Of a stretch of 59,347 bases of DNA, positions 46,685-55,623 are shown one piece after another. Under the pieces are notes generated by a model. The model ran no database searches. It had not been told where the DNA came from and worked only from the letters and a program-made list of their open reading frames with translations. This DNA is from Fusobacteriaceae bacterium. Lineage in GTDB: Bacteria; Fusobacteriota; Fusobacteriia; Fusobacteriales; Fusobacteriaceae. The position numbers were made by a program, and so were the translations under genes. The DNA lies in contig JAITPM010000064.1 in NCBI GenBank assembly GCA_031289425.1, forward strand, positions 1-59,347, written 5' to 3'. Within the stretch, counting starts at the first letter, position 1. Each line of letters starts with the position of its first letter.

Positions 46685-47080
46685 CTATCTTATTATGTAA
46701 TCAATATTCTTATTTTTATTATTTGATCCGGTTATTTTTATTATAAGTTTATCAGGAATACCAATTATTGTCTCGCCGGGGTTTTTTATCCATCCCTGTT
46801 TTACGCATATCTGTAGAGGAGAATTTGATGATGTAACACGCACCATCATATCTTTAAATTTTACATTAACTCCTCCGATTTCAGTGTCTACGAATATATT
46901 CTTTTCTTCTACCGTTAAAGGATACAAATATTGTAATTTTCCGGATACATAAATCTCTACATTGGAAGCTTTCTCATCTTTCATATTTAGTGTGATTGCT
47001 GTAAATACTCCAAAAATAATAATTAAAATAGTGTATACAACGATATCGCCTTTTCTAAAATATTTTTTTTTGTTTTTCAT
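46685..47080 (-). CDS. NusG domain II-containing protein
   Basis: The 131-aa protein has one N-terminal membrane helix (DIVVYTILIIIFGVFTAITL) and an extracytoplasmic beta domain of the NusG_II type, with VKFKDMMVRVTSSNSPLQICVKQGWI and GIPDKLIIKI. Despite the name these are not transcription factors; in Firmicutes and Fusobacteria they are small anchored proteins often next to FMN- or thiamine-related genes. Here it sits between psd and the AI-2E permease. Confidence 0.82.
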   Translation of the reverse strand: MKNKKKYFRKGDIVVYTILIIIFGVFTAITLNMKDEKASNVEIYVSGKLQYLYPLTVEEKNIFVDTEIGGVNVKFKDMMVRVTSSNSPLQICVKQGWIKNPGETIIGIPDKLIIKITGSNNKNKNIDYIIR

Positions 47081-47090
47081 TAAAACTCCA

Positions 47091-47993
47091 TTATTTTACT
47101 AGTGTAGCTATTTTTTCTCCCATATAAATTTTAGTTTCAAGCATATTTTTAGTATTTCTCAAAATATCTTCGTCTATTTTTATTTTACCCTTTTCAAATA
47201 GCATGATACAAGTCGAACCACCAAATGCGAAATAACCTTTTTCTTGTCCTTTTATTACAGATGTATTGGGAGGGTAAGTCTGATAAATACTGCCAACCAT
47301 AGTTGCTCCGATTTCAAATAAAGCTATATCACCAAAGATACCGGTTTTTAATATAGAAAATTCCCTTTTGTTTTCTAAAAACACGCTAAAGTTTTCTCTC
47401 ATAGCAATAGGAGATACTGAGAAATAGTCTCCGTTTATCAGTTTGCTCTCGTTAATATAGCCATCGTAAGGAAAATGGAATCTATGATAATCGACAGGTG
47501 CTAATCTTACAGTAATAAAAGATCCATCTTTAAATTTATCTGATAAATCTTTATCTCTAAAAAAGCTATATAGGTTAAATTTGTTTCCTTTTACAAAAAA
47601 ACTATTTATTTCGTTTATATCAGGAAAGGCAAGAATTTTTCCATCAGCAGGAGAGACAACAACATTTTTATCTGTATTCACATATCGTGCATCAGGAATT
47701 AATTTTCTATAAAAAAAATCATTAAAAGATGAAAAATCAGAAACTTGTTTTAAAGATTCGGACATGTTTATATTATATTTTTTTATAAAATATAATATTT
47801 TTTTTTGAGATCCTTTGCTACTCATTAATTTACCATACAAAGAAGAAAAAAGTTTTCTCTTTACAGCCAAATGTAATGGTAATTTTCCGAAGGGGTTATA
47901 ATATAAAAAATTTAAATAATTTTCACCGGGGACATCTTCTATTAAAATTTCATTAGTTTTTCTATCTATGTATTTTATCTTTTGGGCTTTCAT
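47091..47993 (-). CDS. psd: Phosphatidylserine decarboxylase
   Basis: Psd makes phosphatidylethanolamine from phosphatidylserine at the inner membrane. The 300-aa proenzyme has VVSPADGKIL, the histidine motif PVDYHRFHFPYDG and the self-cleavage site GGST, with S260 as the residue converted to pyruvoyl. The usual LGST is GGST here, seen in related sequences. The short alpha chain of about 40 residues fits the family. It lies two bases from pncB. Confidence 0.92.
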   Translation of the reverse strand: MKAQKIKYIDRKTNEILIEDVPGENYLNFLYYNPFGKLPLHLAVKRKLFSSLYGKLMSSKGSQKKILYFIKKYNINMSESLKQVSDFSSFNDFFYRKLIPDARYVNTDKNVVVSPADGKILAFPDINEINSFFVKGNKFNLYSFFRDKDLSDKFKDGSFITVRLAPVDYHRFHFPYDGYINESKLINGDYFSVSPIAMRENFSVFLENKREFSILKTGIFGDIALFEIGATMVGSIYQTYPPNTSVIKGQEKGYFAFGGSTCIMLFEKGKIKIDEDILRNTKNMLETKIYMGEKIATLVK

Positions 47994-47995
47994 AA

Positions 47996-49510
47996 TTATA
48001 GGTTTTCTCCGGCTTTTATTTTTTTAATAAGGTCATATTTTAAAGTTATTAAATCGTTTGATAGATCTACTTTGTATTTATGAGGATTTTCTAATCTTTG
48101 TCTTTCTTTGGAAAGAGTCTTTAGATTATCCAAATAATATTTTTGCGAACCCATTATATCGAATAATAAATCATATTCATCATGGTTGATTTGTCCGTTT
48201 TTTACATAATTGCGAACTAATTTTTTATAAGTATATTTACCTGCCATTATAACACTATTTTTAAACTCGTACTTTTCATCTCTTATGATTATAGTTTCTC
48301 CATTTTGTATCTTTTGAGTATCAGCATCTCCATTAACCAGAGTAATGAGGTCAGCATATGTTAGCCCTGCTTTATCATACAATCTATAGACTTCTTTAAA
48401 TCCCGGATTCGAGATTTTTATGATATCCTCTGATAATTTGATAACCGGACTATTATCAATTTCCACTATTTTGTATACTCCACCAAAACAAGGATAAGAT
48501 TGGCTCACAGCTATGGCATCTCCTACTCCATAGACATCTGCGCAAGCACCTTGCTCTCTTAGGGAACGTATCAATTCTTCGTTTAATGAGTTTGTAAGAA
48601 AAATTTGTGCCTTTTTCAATCCGGCCTCATCTAATAATATTCTACAGTTTTTTGATAAATATGCTAAATCCCCGGAATCTATTCTGACGCCATAGGTACC
48701 AGGGTAATTATCGTCGATACCGGCATCTTTAAATGCAGCTATAGCATTTTTAATCCCTATTTGAATGGTATTATAAGTATCAATAAGTAAAATTAAAGAA
48801 TTTAACCTTCTTTCTTTTCTATATTTTATGAATGTATCAAAAGCTAATTTTTCTGATTTACATCCTACCCCAAAGGCTTGTACGAAAGAATGCGCCATTG
48901 TACCGACGCTAGGTATGTCGTATTTGTATTCTGTAATAATATTGGAATGACTAGAGCACCCTCCGATTACAGCGGCTTTATTCCCTGATAATGCACTATC
49001 AAACCCATGGGCACGCCTGCTTCCAAAAGAGGATACAGGGATAGGGTTTGCTGCTCTTGTGACTCTGGATGCCTTTGTTGCTATTGCCATTTGCATGTTC
49101 ATTATATTCAGTATAGGAGTTTCTAATATTTGTGCTTGAATCAATGGAGCTTTTATAGTAATAATAGGTTCATTGGGATATGCCAATTCGCCATCTCTAA
49201 ATGCATACACATCTCCGGTAAATTTTAATTTACAAAGATAATCGCATAAATGCGGCTCATCAATTAGTTTTGAGAAGTACATTCTTTTTTCTTCTTCACT
49301 TGTATTATTTAATATTTCTATAAGTTGCACAACTTCTTGGATACCTGAAACAACTGCAAACCCGCCATCTTCAGTTTTTCTGAAAAAAACATCAAAAACA
49401 GCTTCCTTGTCTTCCATGTGTTCCATTAAGAAGACATCACTTTCTGTATACTGATATCTGTCAGAATTAATTACTCGGGCAAATTCAGTTAATACAATAT
49501 TTTTTACCAT
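47996..49510 (-). CDS. pncB: Nicotinate phosphoribosyltransferase
   Basis: The enzyme makes nicotinate mononucleotide from nicotinate and PRPP in NAD salvage. The 504-aa protein matches the long, Firmicutes-type NaPRTase: FGSRRAHGFDSAL, GTMAHSFVQAFG, LLIDTYNT and GVRIDSGDLAYLS are conserved motifs. GAGGTG precedes the start. It is the second gene of the minus-strand operon; NadD acts on its product. Confidence 0.93.
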   Translation of the reverse strand: MVKNIVLTEFARVINSDRYQYTESDVFLMEHMEDKEAVFDVFFRKTEDGGFAVVSGIQEVVQLIEILNNTSEEEKRMYFSKLIDEPHLCDYLCKLKFTGDVYAFRDGELAYPNEPIITIKAPLIQAQILETPILNIMNMQMAIATKASRVTRAANPIPVSSFGSRRAHGFDSALSGNKAAVIGGCSSHSNIITEYKYDIPSVGTMAHSFVQAFGVGCKSEKLAFDTFIKYRKERRLNSLILLIDTYNTIQIGIKNAIAAFKDAGIDDNYPGTYGVRIDSGDLAYLSKNCRILLDEAGLKKAQIFLTNSLNEELIRSLREQGACADVYGVGDAIAVSQSYPCFGGVYKIVEIDNSPVIKLSEDIIKISNPGFKEVYRLYDKAGLTYADLITLVNGDADTQKIQNGETIIIRDEKYEFKNSVIMAGKYTYKKLVRNYVKNGQINHDEYDLLFDIMGSQKYYLDNLKTLSKERQRLENPHKYKVDLSNDLITLKYDLIKKIKAGENL

Positions 49511-49522
49511 TTTACACCTCTT

Positions 49523-50140
49523 TTATTGAACGATTAAATTTAAAATATCGTTTGAATTTATTTTTTCTTTATTTGGTTTAATATTTTTTTTATACCATTT
49601 TTTTAAATCTTTATACACTATAGAACAAGAATCTTTATCTAGTTTTAATTTTGGGATAGCAAAATTATCAGCAAAAATAACAAGTGGAGTTATGGTGTAC
49701 TCTTTATTATTCTTATTCAAGATATCAGAAATATATTTTGATTTAGAATTCAGGTCAAAAAGTGGGTTTCTAACTAACTCTTTATTTTTATTATCAGCAA
49801 TCTCCCAGTGTTCACCGCTAGATTCCCCTTTTATGTGTAATCCCCACCAAAACACCTTTATCAATATTATATTGCGACCATCTACAAATATTATATCCAA
49901 ATCTGTATTTTTATTATTTTTAATGATATCAGTTTTTGTAGAAAAAACTCCTAATTTCTTAGATAATTTTCGTAATTTTTTGGAAATTTTTGATAAGGCA
50001 TACTCCTTTGTTCTCTGCTTCTTTAAATACTTTGTAATAAAATAAAAAAATAAAATACCCAATGTAAAAACTGTAAAAAATGATAAATAATCTTGAAAAG
50101 TATGTAATTTCCATATGCTGAAACCTCTTAAAAAATTCAT
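49523..50140 (-). CDS. Membrane-anchored NERD-like protein with degenerate active site
   Basis: The 205-aa protein has one N-terminal membrane helix (about residues 18-37) followed by a basic segment and a NERD-like fold: DLDIIFVDGRNIILIKVFWWG, then GEHWEI and RNPLFDLNSKSKYISDIL, which line up with the usual D, E-x-K and W..NP..Q pattern. The acidic residue of E-x-K is L93 here (L93-I94-K95), so nuclease activity is doubtful. It is the first gene of the operon with pncB and psd and has its own promoter. The NERD relation is my pattern match and less than certain. Confidence 0.6.
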   Translation of the reverse strand: MNFLRGFSIWKLHTFQDYLSFFTVFTLGILFFYFITKYLKKQRTKEYALSKISKKLRKLSKKLGVFSTKTDIIKNNKNTDLDIIFVDGRNIILIKVFWWGLHIKGESSGEHWEIADNKNKELVRNPLFDLNSKSKYISDILNKNNKEYTITPLVIFADNFAIPKLKLDKDSCSIVYKDLKKWYKKNIKPNKEKINSNDILNLIVQ

Positions 50141-50252
50141 AGAATATTTTTACTCCTTTATATCTTTTTTTATTTAAATTATTTGTAATTTTTCTTAAAA
50201 TATATAAAATTATTAAATTTTTTATCAGTTGTTTTACTTCACTCCCTATAAT

Positions 50253-50281
50253 ATTGTAGCATATTATACATATAAACACAA
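50253..50281 (-). promoter_or_regulatory. Promoter of the minus-strand pncB-psd operon
   Basis: On the minus strand TTGTGT (50281-50276) and TACAAT (50258-50253) are 17 bases apart. The leader to the first gene is about 105 bases. Confidence 0.55.
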
Positions 50282-50468
50282 TAATGAAAGTTCTATTTAA
50301 TAAATTAAGAATTAAAATTTATTGAAAAATATAAAAGTTAATATTGCACAATTTTTATTGTTGAAATAAATATCAAAAATAATATTAATCAATTAATTTT
50401 ATGAAGATAAAAAGCATTAATTTACCCGATAAAAAAAGGGTTATTTTTAATATCAGTATAAATTTTAA

Positions 50469-50497
50469 TAGACAAAACGATGTGTAAGATGTATAAT
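50469..50497 (+). promoter_or_regulatory. abgT promoter
   Basis: TAGACA (50469-50474) and an extended -10 TGTATAAT, with TATAAT at 50492-50497, are 17 bases apart. Confidence 0.6.
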
Positions 50498-50589
50498 ACA
50501 CTATATTGTTTTAATTTTTTTATTAATAAAATATATTTATGTTAAAGTAGGTAATAAGTGTAGTAGAAATTTTTATTTGGAGGGATATT

Positions 50590-52125
50590 ATGAGCGAAAA
50601 AACACTTAAAAAAAATTTGGTAGACAGATTTCTTGATGGGGTGGAGAAAGCCTGTAGTAAGTTGCCGCCACCAGCTATTTTATTTTGTTGGTTATTTGTA
50701 ATAGTAGCTGTACTAGGAGCTATATTTACATTGACTGGGGTAACAATGACAAATCCGGCTACACAAAAAGAGGTAATATCACAAAATTTATTTACAAAAG
50801 ACGGCATATTATGGTTTTTGAATAATATGGTTAGAAACTTTACAGGGTTTGCACCATTAGGATTGGTATTAACAATGACCTTGGCAATAGGATTTTGTGA
50901 AGAATCAGGGATGTTAGTTACTCTAATTAGAAGTTCATTGAGAAATGTACCACCAGCAATAGTACCTTATTTAATAGCTTTTATCGGGACAAATGGTAAT
51001 ATAGCTTCTGATACAGCAATGATAGTTATTCCACCACTAGCGGCTATTGTCTATATTGGTGTAAAGAAAAATCCAATAGTTGGGATGCTGGTAGGTTATG
51101 CCGGTGCTCAGGCAGGATTTTCAGCCAATCTAATGATCGCCGGAACAGATTCATTATTGCAAGGACTTACAAATACTGCTATAGCAGCATTTATTGGAAA
51201 TGATAGTATCAAAATAGATGTTACTGCCAATTGGTATTTTATGATTGCTTCTACTTTTCTTTGTGCACTTGTAATAGGATATGTCTCTATAAAAATTGTT
51301 GAACCTAGATTTGGTGAATACAAAGGAGCTGAAGAAGATAGTACTGCTATACAAATTACCCCTGCAGAAAAAAGTGGACTTAAAGTTTCTGCTTTGGCAG
51401 CAATGATATTTATTGGAATATTATTGGTTGGATTTTTTACAAAAGTTTTATCGACTAAAGACGGTAAATTTGTAGGTTCTCCATTATTAGCTGGTATAAT
51501 ACCTGTGTTGTTCTTGCTTTTCAGTATAGTCGGAATAAGTTATGGGATTAAAACAGGTTCTTTTAAAAATGTGAAAGATATAAATAAAGCCATGGTAAAA
51601 CAAATGAGTGCAATGGGCGCTTATGTAATATTCTGTTTTTTCTGTGGACAATTCCAAGGATTATTCAATTGGACTAATTTAGGGACTATGCTTGCCATTA
51701 AAGGAGCAAATTTTCTTAAAGGTTTAAATTTTACAGGTATTCCTATGTGTGTTGTATTTATTTTCATATGTGCCGGTGTAAATTTAATCATATCATCAGG
51801 ATCTGCAAAATGGGCAATATTCGCTCCTATATTTGTACCAATGTTTTGGATTCTTGGATATCATCCTGGATTCACACAACTATTATATAGACTTGGCGAT
51901 TCTCCATTTAATGCTATTGCACCTACATCTCCATATATTTGGATGGTATTAAGTGTAATCCAAACTAAATATGATAAAGATAGCAACATAGGAACTTTGA
52001 TATCAGGTATGCTTCCTATCGCTATAATATTGCAAGTCATTTGGATAGTATTTGTTATCCTTTGGATGGTTACTGGTGTAAATATTGGACCAGGTGTTGG
52101 ATATTATATGCAGTTACCAGTGTAA
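50590..52125 (+). CDS. AbgT family transporter
   Basis: The 511-aa membrane protein matches the AbgT family, known for p-aminobenzoyl-glutamate uptake and, in some members, sulfonamide efflux. Typical features are the cytoplasmic start DRFLDGVEKACSKLPPPAILF, FIGTNGNIASDTAMIVIPPLAA, the paired hairpin segment AGAQAGFSANLMIAGTDSLLQG and SSGSAKWAIFAPIFVPM. Length is normal. TTGGAGG precedes the start. It is monocistronic with a clear terminator. Confidence 0.92.
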   Translation: MSEKTLKKNLVDRFLDGVEKACSKLPPPAILFCWLFVIVAVLGAIFTLTGVTMTNPATQKEVISQNLFTKDGILWFLNNMVRNFTGFAPLGLVLTMTLAIGFCEESGMLVTLIRSSLRNVPPAIVPYLIAFIGTNGNIASDTAMIVIPPLAAIVYIGVKKNPIVGMLVGYAGAQAGFSANLMIAGTDSLLQGLTNTAIAAFIGNDSIKIDVTANWYFMIASTFLCALVIGYVSIKIVEPRFGEYKGAEEDSTAIQITPAEKSGLKVSALAAMIFIGILLVGFFTKVLSTKDGKFVGSPLLAGIIPVLFLLFSIVGISYGIKTGSFKNVKDINKAMVKQMSAMGAYVIFCFFCGQFQGLFNWTNLGTMLAIKGANFLKGLNFTGIPMCVVFIFICAGVNLIISSGSAKWAIFAPIFVPMFWILGYHPGFTQLLYRLGDSPFNAIAPTSPYIWMVLSVIQTKYDKDSNIGTLISGMLPIAIILQVIWIVFVILWMVTGVNIGPGVGYYMQLPV

Positions 52126-52169
52126 TATAATAATAAAAAATATTTAGATAAGAAAAAATATAACGGGAG

Positions 52170-52203
52170 AACTGCCATTATTATATGGCAGTTTTCTTTT
52201 TTT
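52170..52203 (+). terminator. abgT terminator
   Basis: AACTGCCAT (52170-52178) pairs with ATGGCAGTT (52185-52193), followed by TTCTTTTTTT. Confidence 0.85.
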
Positions 52204-52226
52204 CAAAAAATAATGAAAAAATAGTA

Positions 52227-52255
52227 TTGACTTTATATAATTTATAGGGTAAACT
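52227..52255 (+). promoter_or_regulatory. Promoter of the candidate small RNA
   Basis: TTGACT (52227-52232) and TAAACT (52250-52255) are 17 bases apart. A second reading, ATGAAA (52213-52218) with a perfect TATAAT (52236-52241), also has 17-base spacing. Both lie after the abgT terminator, so this is a separate transcription start. Confidence 0.45.
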
Positions 52256-52261
52256 TTTGTT

Positions 52262-52344
52262 GAGACTAAAAGAATGTAGATTTCTGTAACCCCCAGAATC
52301 TATGTAAGTCTTCGTTTTTTAACACTCCCCCGTGTTATAAAAAA
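52262..52344 (+). ncRNA. Candidate small RNA with two C-rich loops
   Basis: Hairpin 1 (52262-52312) has an outer stem GAGACT/AGTCTT and an inner stem TAGATT(T)CTG/CAGAATCTA with loop TAACCCC; T6 at 52315-52320 makes it a terminator. Hairpin 2 (52315-52344) has TTTTTTAACAC/GTGTTATAAAAAA with loop TCCCCC. No ORF is present. C-rich loops are the seed type used by Gram-positive small RNAs that bind ribosome sites. ACTCCCCC (52324-52331) is exactly complementary to the ribosome site of the GlpB-like gene (20920-20927). Expression is not shown. Confidence 0.42.
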
Positions 52345-52347
52345 GAT

Positions 52348-52395
52348 GATCTAAAATTAGATCAAAGAAAGAGGATGTTAGTGGCGTCCTCTTTC
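52348..52395. terminator. Two hairpins at the 3' side of the EFR1 gene
   Basis: GATCTAA/TTAGATC (52348-52363) is followed by GAAAGAGGA/TCCTCTTTC (52367-52395). The latter, read on the minus strand, is followed by CTTTG and sits 34 bases after the EFR1 stop, so it is a probable terminator for that gene. Confidence 0.5.
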
Positions 52396-52428
52396 ACTTA
52401 TTATTAATCATAAAATTAAAATGTTTAT

Positions 52429-53250
52429 TTATATAAATAAATCCGGTTCAGCTCTCCTAGTATATTGAAATTCTAGTTCATGTTGATGGTAGAGATAGTT
52501 TTCATCATCATAATATTTTGCCTCTACAGGACATCTTTTTACGCAGGCACAGCATTTCATACATACACCCTGTAATTCTCGGACATTATCATATTTTATA
52601 GAACCGAGTGGACAGATAACGGCACATAATTTGCAGTTTATGCATAGATTATTTGTTTTTGGTGTCACTTTTCTTATATCTATAGGATTTCCCTTGGAAT
52701 CTCTAGGTTGATAATATTGTCTTATAGGATTCTCACCCTTGACATCTATGATTTCATTTTCATTAAAATCGGAAGATAATATTTTTTTTGAAATATTATC
52801 AGCAAAATTAGTAGCGATATCTAAATCTTTTCCATCAGGTCGGTTTTCACCTAATACTTGTGAAAAAGAATGTTCTCCTATAAAGGCTCCTGCAGCAATT
52901 GGCTTAAATCCAACTTTTGATAATATATTTCGGAGCTCTATCAGAGCATCATCATAATTTCTATTTCCATATGCGACTATTGGGATGCAAAGTGCACCAT
53001 TTCCTTCTATGGTATCAAGATATTTTAAAAGTAAGTTTGGAACTCTCCCGGCAATTACCGGAACACCAAATACTACAATATCTTCCGTAGTAAAGGATTT
53101 TTTTTGAAGTCTGACGTTTGGAAATGTAAAATCAAATTTTTTCATAGAAATATCAAGGTCTTCCCCGATTTTTTTTGCGATAGTAGTAACAATTTTTTCA
53201 GTTGTGCCAGTGGCACTAAAATATACGGACCACACATTTTTTCTCTGCAT
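52429..53250 (-). CDS. EFR1-family flavodoxin-ferredoxin protein
   Basis: The 273-aa protein fuses an N-terminal flavodoxin-like domain (YFSATGTTEKIV as the FMN phosphate loop, VFGVPVIAGRVP) to a C-terminal pair of [4Fe-4S] motifs: CINCKLCAVICP and CMKCCACVKRCP. It belongs to the EFR1 family of electron-transfer proteins common in anaerobes. TAGGAGG precedes the ATG. It is monocistronic. The partner enzyme is not evident from the neighbours. Confidence 0.88.
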   Translation of the reverse strand: MQRKNVWSVYFSATGTTEKIVTTIAKKIGEDLDISMKKFDFTFPNVRLQKKSFTTEDIVVFGVPVIAGRVPNLLLKYLDTIEGNGALCIPIVAYGNRNYDDALIELRNILSKVGFKPIAAGAFIGEHSFSQVLGENRPDGKDLDIATNFADNISKKILSSDFNENEIIDVKGENPIRQYYQPRDSKGNPIDIRKVTPKTNNLCINCKLCAVICPLGSIKYDNVRELQGVCMKCCACVKRCPVEAKYYDDENYLYHQHELEFQYTRRAEPDLFI

Positions 53251-53556
53251 AATACCTCCTAAGTATTTAAAGCTAATATATATTTAGATTAAAATTAATT
53301 ATATATAATAATAACATTTATTTTTCGTAATATCAATAATTCCTATAAATTTTTTTATATCGCTATAATTGATATAAATAAGATATAGTATTATAAAATA
53401 TAAAATTAAATTAATAAACAAAATATAGAAATAGACGATTATAGATTGCTTAAATATGTAGTTGATAAAAGTATTGTTTTGTGGTATTCTAGATATATAT
53501 GTTATTGTGAATATTCTGTTTTTTATTTTGGTCTAAAAAATTTATAGGGGGATATT
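53251..53556. other. Divergent intergenic region, EFR1 gene and lipoprotein gene
   Basis: No gene or RNA is recognised. The only clear element is the lipoprotein promoter: TTGATA (53462-53467) and TATTCT (53485-53490), 17 bases apart. Confidence 0.5.
53462..53490 (+). promoter_or_regulatory. Promoter of the lipoprotein gene
   Basis: TTGATA and TATTCT with 17-base spacing lie 67 bases before the start codon at 53557. Confidence 0.5.
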
Positions 53557-53946
53557 ATGAATAAGAGAGTAAAGTTAGTATTAACTGTATGCATGATTTA
53601 CGCTTTTTCTGGTTGTGGAGCAGGGATAGGAATAGGATTTCCGATAGGGCCACATGTTTCTATTGGGACATCAATACCTATAGTAAATTCTTCTAAAAGG
53701 AATGTAAAATTTTATGATGAAAAATATGATTCTCTTGTAAAAAAATATGATGATCTTAAAAATTCAAAAAACCCTAGAATATCGGCTGCTAAAGATATAA
53801 GAACCAAAATGATTACTTTAAAGCAACAAGTTAATAACGAAGTGGGCAGTACAAAAGTTGGACAAGAGTATATATTTGATTTTAATTTGAATATAGACCC
53901 CTACATTGAAAGTTTAGAAAATTTTGAAAATACAAAAAAATGGTAA
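53557..53946 (+). CDS. Small predicted lipoprotein
   Basis: The 129-aa protein has a type II signal peptide: positively charged MNKRVK, a hydrophobic core and lipobox FSGC with the modified cysteine at C20. A glycine-rich segment (GAGIGIGFPIGPHVSIGTSIP) follows, resembling glycine-zipper stretches of outer-membrane-associated lipoproteins. The rest is a charged helical region (DEKYDSLVKKYDDLKNS). The family is not recognised. The ribosome site is GGGGG (53547-53551). Confidence 0.7.
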   Translation: MNKRVKLVLTVCMIYAFSGCGAGIGIGFPIGPHVSIGTSIPIVNSSKRNVKFYDEKYDSLVKKYDDLKNSKNPRISAAKDIRTKMITLKQQVNNEVGSTKVGQEYIFDFNLNIDPYIESLENFENTKKW

Positions 53947-53972
53947 TTTATTAATTTAAGGAGATGTTATAC

Positions 53973-54791
53973 TTGATTATTATCGCTGGGATGAAGGTTA
54001 GTTCGTTTATTTTTCTGGGAATGGCATGTTTTTCGGCAGCATTTATTGATGCAATATCTGGAGGTGGAGGATTAATAACTGTTCCGGCATATTTGGCGTC
54101 TGGATTACCGCCACATATCGCTCTGGGAACTAATAAAATGGCAGCATGTTTTTCTGCCAGTTCGAGTTTTGCGAAATTTGCAATGTCAGGAAAGATAAAC
54201 TGGGATTTGGTTAAAAAATCGGTCATGTTTTCATTTATAGGAGCAGTGCTTGGAGTTATTACAGTTGTAAAATTTATTGAGACTAAATATTTATATCCGA
54301 TAGCTATTATAATGTTATTCGGTGTGCTGATATACACTGTTTATAATAAAAATATAGGGTATAAAAATGAATTTATGGGACTTACATCAAAAAACATAAA
54401 ATATGCGATACTTATGGCCTTTACATTGGGGTTTTATGACGGTTTTTTTGGCCCTGGGACAGGTTCTTTTTTGATATTTGCACTTATTAAGATTTTTAAG
54501 TTTGATTTTACAAATGCAAGTGGAAATGCAAAAGTATATAATCTGGCGAGCAATATCGGAAGCATTATAATGTTTTCTATATTTGGAAAAGCAAACTATA
54601 TGTTAGCTCTATTAATAGGGTTAATAATGATGGTTGGTGGATTTTTAGGTGCTAAAGTCGCAGTTAAAAAGGGAAGCCAATTTATAAAACCTGTGTTTTT
54701 GACAATTACTATTATAGTGTTAACCAAGATGATTTTAGAATCTATATTTCATATAGACGTTGTAGGCAAAATAGTAGAGTTATTTAGTTAG
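53973..54791 (+). CDS. TSUP (TauE/SafE) family membrane protein
   Basis: The protein of about 272 residues has eight hydrophobic segments and the family signature FIDAISGGGGLITVPAYLASGLPPHIALGTNK, repeated in degenerate form in the second half (FYDGFFGPGTGSFLIFALI). TSUP proteins move sulfite, sulfonates or related organic anions. The start is uncertain: AAGGAG directly abuts ATG at 53964, so TTG at 53973 is better spaced; ATG at 53991 is the third option. It is 17 bases after the lipoprotein gene and converges on the ZIP gene. Confidence 0.86.
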   Translation: MIIIAGMKVSSFIFLGMACFSAAFIDAISGGGGLITVPAYLASGLPPHIALGTNKMAACFSASSSFAKFAMSGKINWDLVKKSVMFSFIGAVLGVITVVKFIETKYLYPIAIIMLFGVLIYTVYNKNIGYKNEFMGLTSKNIKYAILMAFTLGFYDGFFGPGTGSFLIFALIKIFKFDFTNASGNAKVYNLASNIGSIIMFSIFGKANYMLALLIGLIMMVGGFLGAKVAVKKGSQFIKPVFLTITIIVLTKMILESIFHIDVVGKIVELFS

Positions 54792-54814
54792 ATAATAAAG
54801 ATAATTAATAACCA

Positions 54815-55591
54815 CTACCCCAAGGCCACATCTAATATCATCATAATAACAAATCCAATGGAGGTGCCGATTGTACCTACATTGGAATGTTCACCAGACT
54901 GTGATTCCGGGATTAATTCCTCGACTACGACATATATCATAGCTCCGGCTGCAAAAGAAAGTAAATATGGAAGTATAGGAACTACCATATTTGTCAATAA
55001 AATTGTAATTATTGCCCCTATTGGTTCGACTATTCCGGATAAAGTTCCATATAAAAATGCTCTTTTTTTAGATAATCCCTCACTTTTGAGGGGCATAGAT
55101 ATGATTGCGCCTTCCGGGAAGTTTTGAATTGCAATCCCGATAGACAGTGCAAAAGCACCTGATATTTTGATATTTACATCATTTGCTAAAAGACCCGCAA
55201 AAACAACTCCCACAGCCATACCTTCCGGAATATTATGCAAAGTAACAGCCAGCATCAGCATTGTAGTTTTCTTTAATTTAAGTTTCATACCTTCCGGATT
55301 TTCATCATCCAGATGCAAATGTGGGATAATACTATCCAAAGCCAATAAAAACAAAATACCTAGTAAAAATCCAATTGATGGCGCTAACCACGGGATTTTA
55401 CCTTGGTTTTTTGACATATCAATTGCAGGAATCAATAATGACCAGACAGATGCAGCTATCATTACTCCTGATGCAAAACCTAATAATAATTTTTGTACTA
55501 TATTATTCATGGTGTTTTTTAGTAAAAACACCATAGAGGCTCCCAAAGTAGTCCCAATAAAAGGTATTAATATTCCCAGAAATATATTCAT
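54815..55591 (-). CDS. ZIP family metal transporter
   Basis: The 258-aa membrane protein belongs to the GufA/ZupT branch of ZIP importers. The metal-binding helices show HNIPEGMAVGVVFAG and the second NFPEGAIISMP, separated by one helix as in ZIP proteins, and a histidine-containing loop IPHLHLDDENPEG lies between helices 3 and 4. Zinc, iron or manganese uptake is expected. Only 23 bases separate it from the convergent TSUP gene, and I see no terminator there. Confidence 0.92.
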   Translation of the reverse strand: MNIFLGILIPFIGTTLGASMVFLLKNTMNNIVQKLLLGFASGVMIAASVWSLLIPAIDMSKNQGKIPWLAPSIGFLLGILFLLALDSIIPHLHLDDENPEGMKLKLKKTTMLMLAVTLHNIPEGMAVGVVFAGLLANDVNIKISGAFALSIGIAIQNFPEGAIISMPLKSEGLSKKRAFLYGTLSGIVEPIGAIITILLTNMVVPILPYLLSFAAGAMIYVVVEELIPESQSGEHSNVGTIGTSIGFVIMMILDVALG

Positions 55592-55623
55592 TTAATTAAC
55601 TCCCAATATTATCTAAATATTAT

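Larger units (their letters stand above)
50141..50589. other. Divergent intergenic region before abgT
   Basis: The region is very AT-rich and has no credible gene. It holds the two divergent promoters listed separately and a weak ACCC/GGGT hairpin near 50423-50442. Confidence 0.5.

Noticed and set aside
49959-50279. 106-codon minus-strand ORF overlapping the NERD-like gene start
   Set aside because: It overlaps the operon promoter and the start of the NERD-like gene in another frame, and its translation is low-complexity Tyr/Phe/Ile/Lys.
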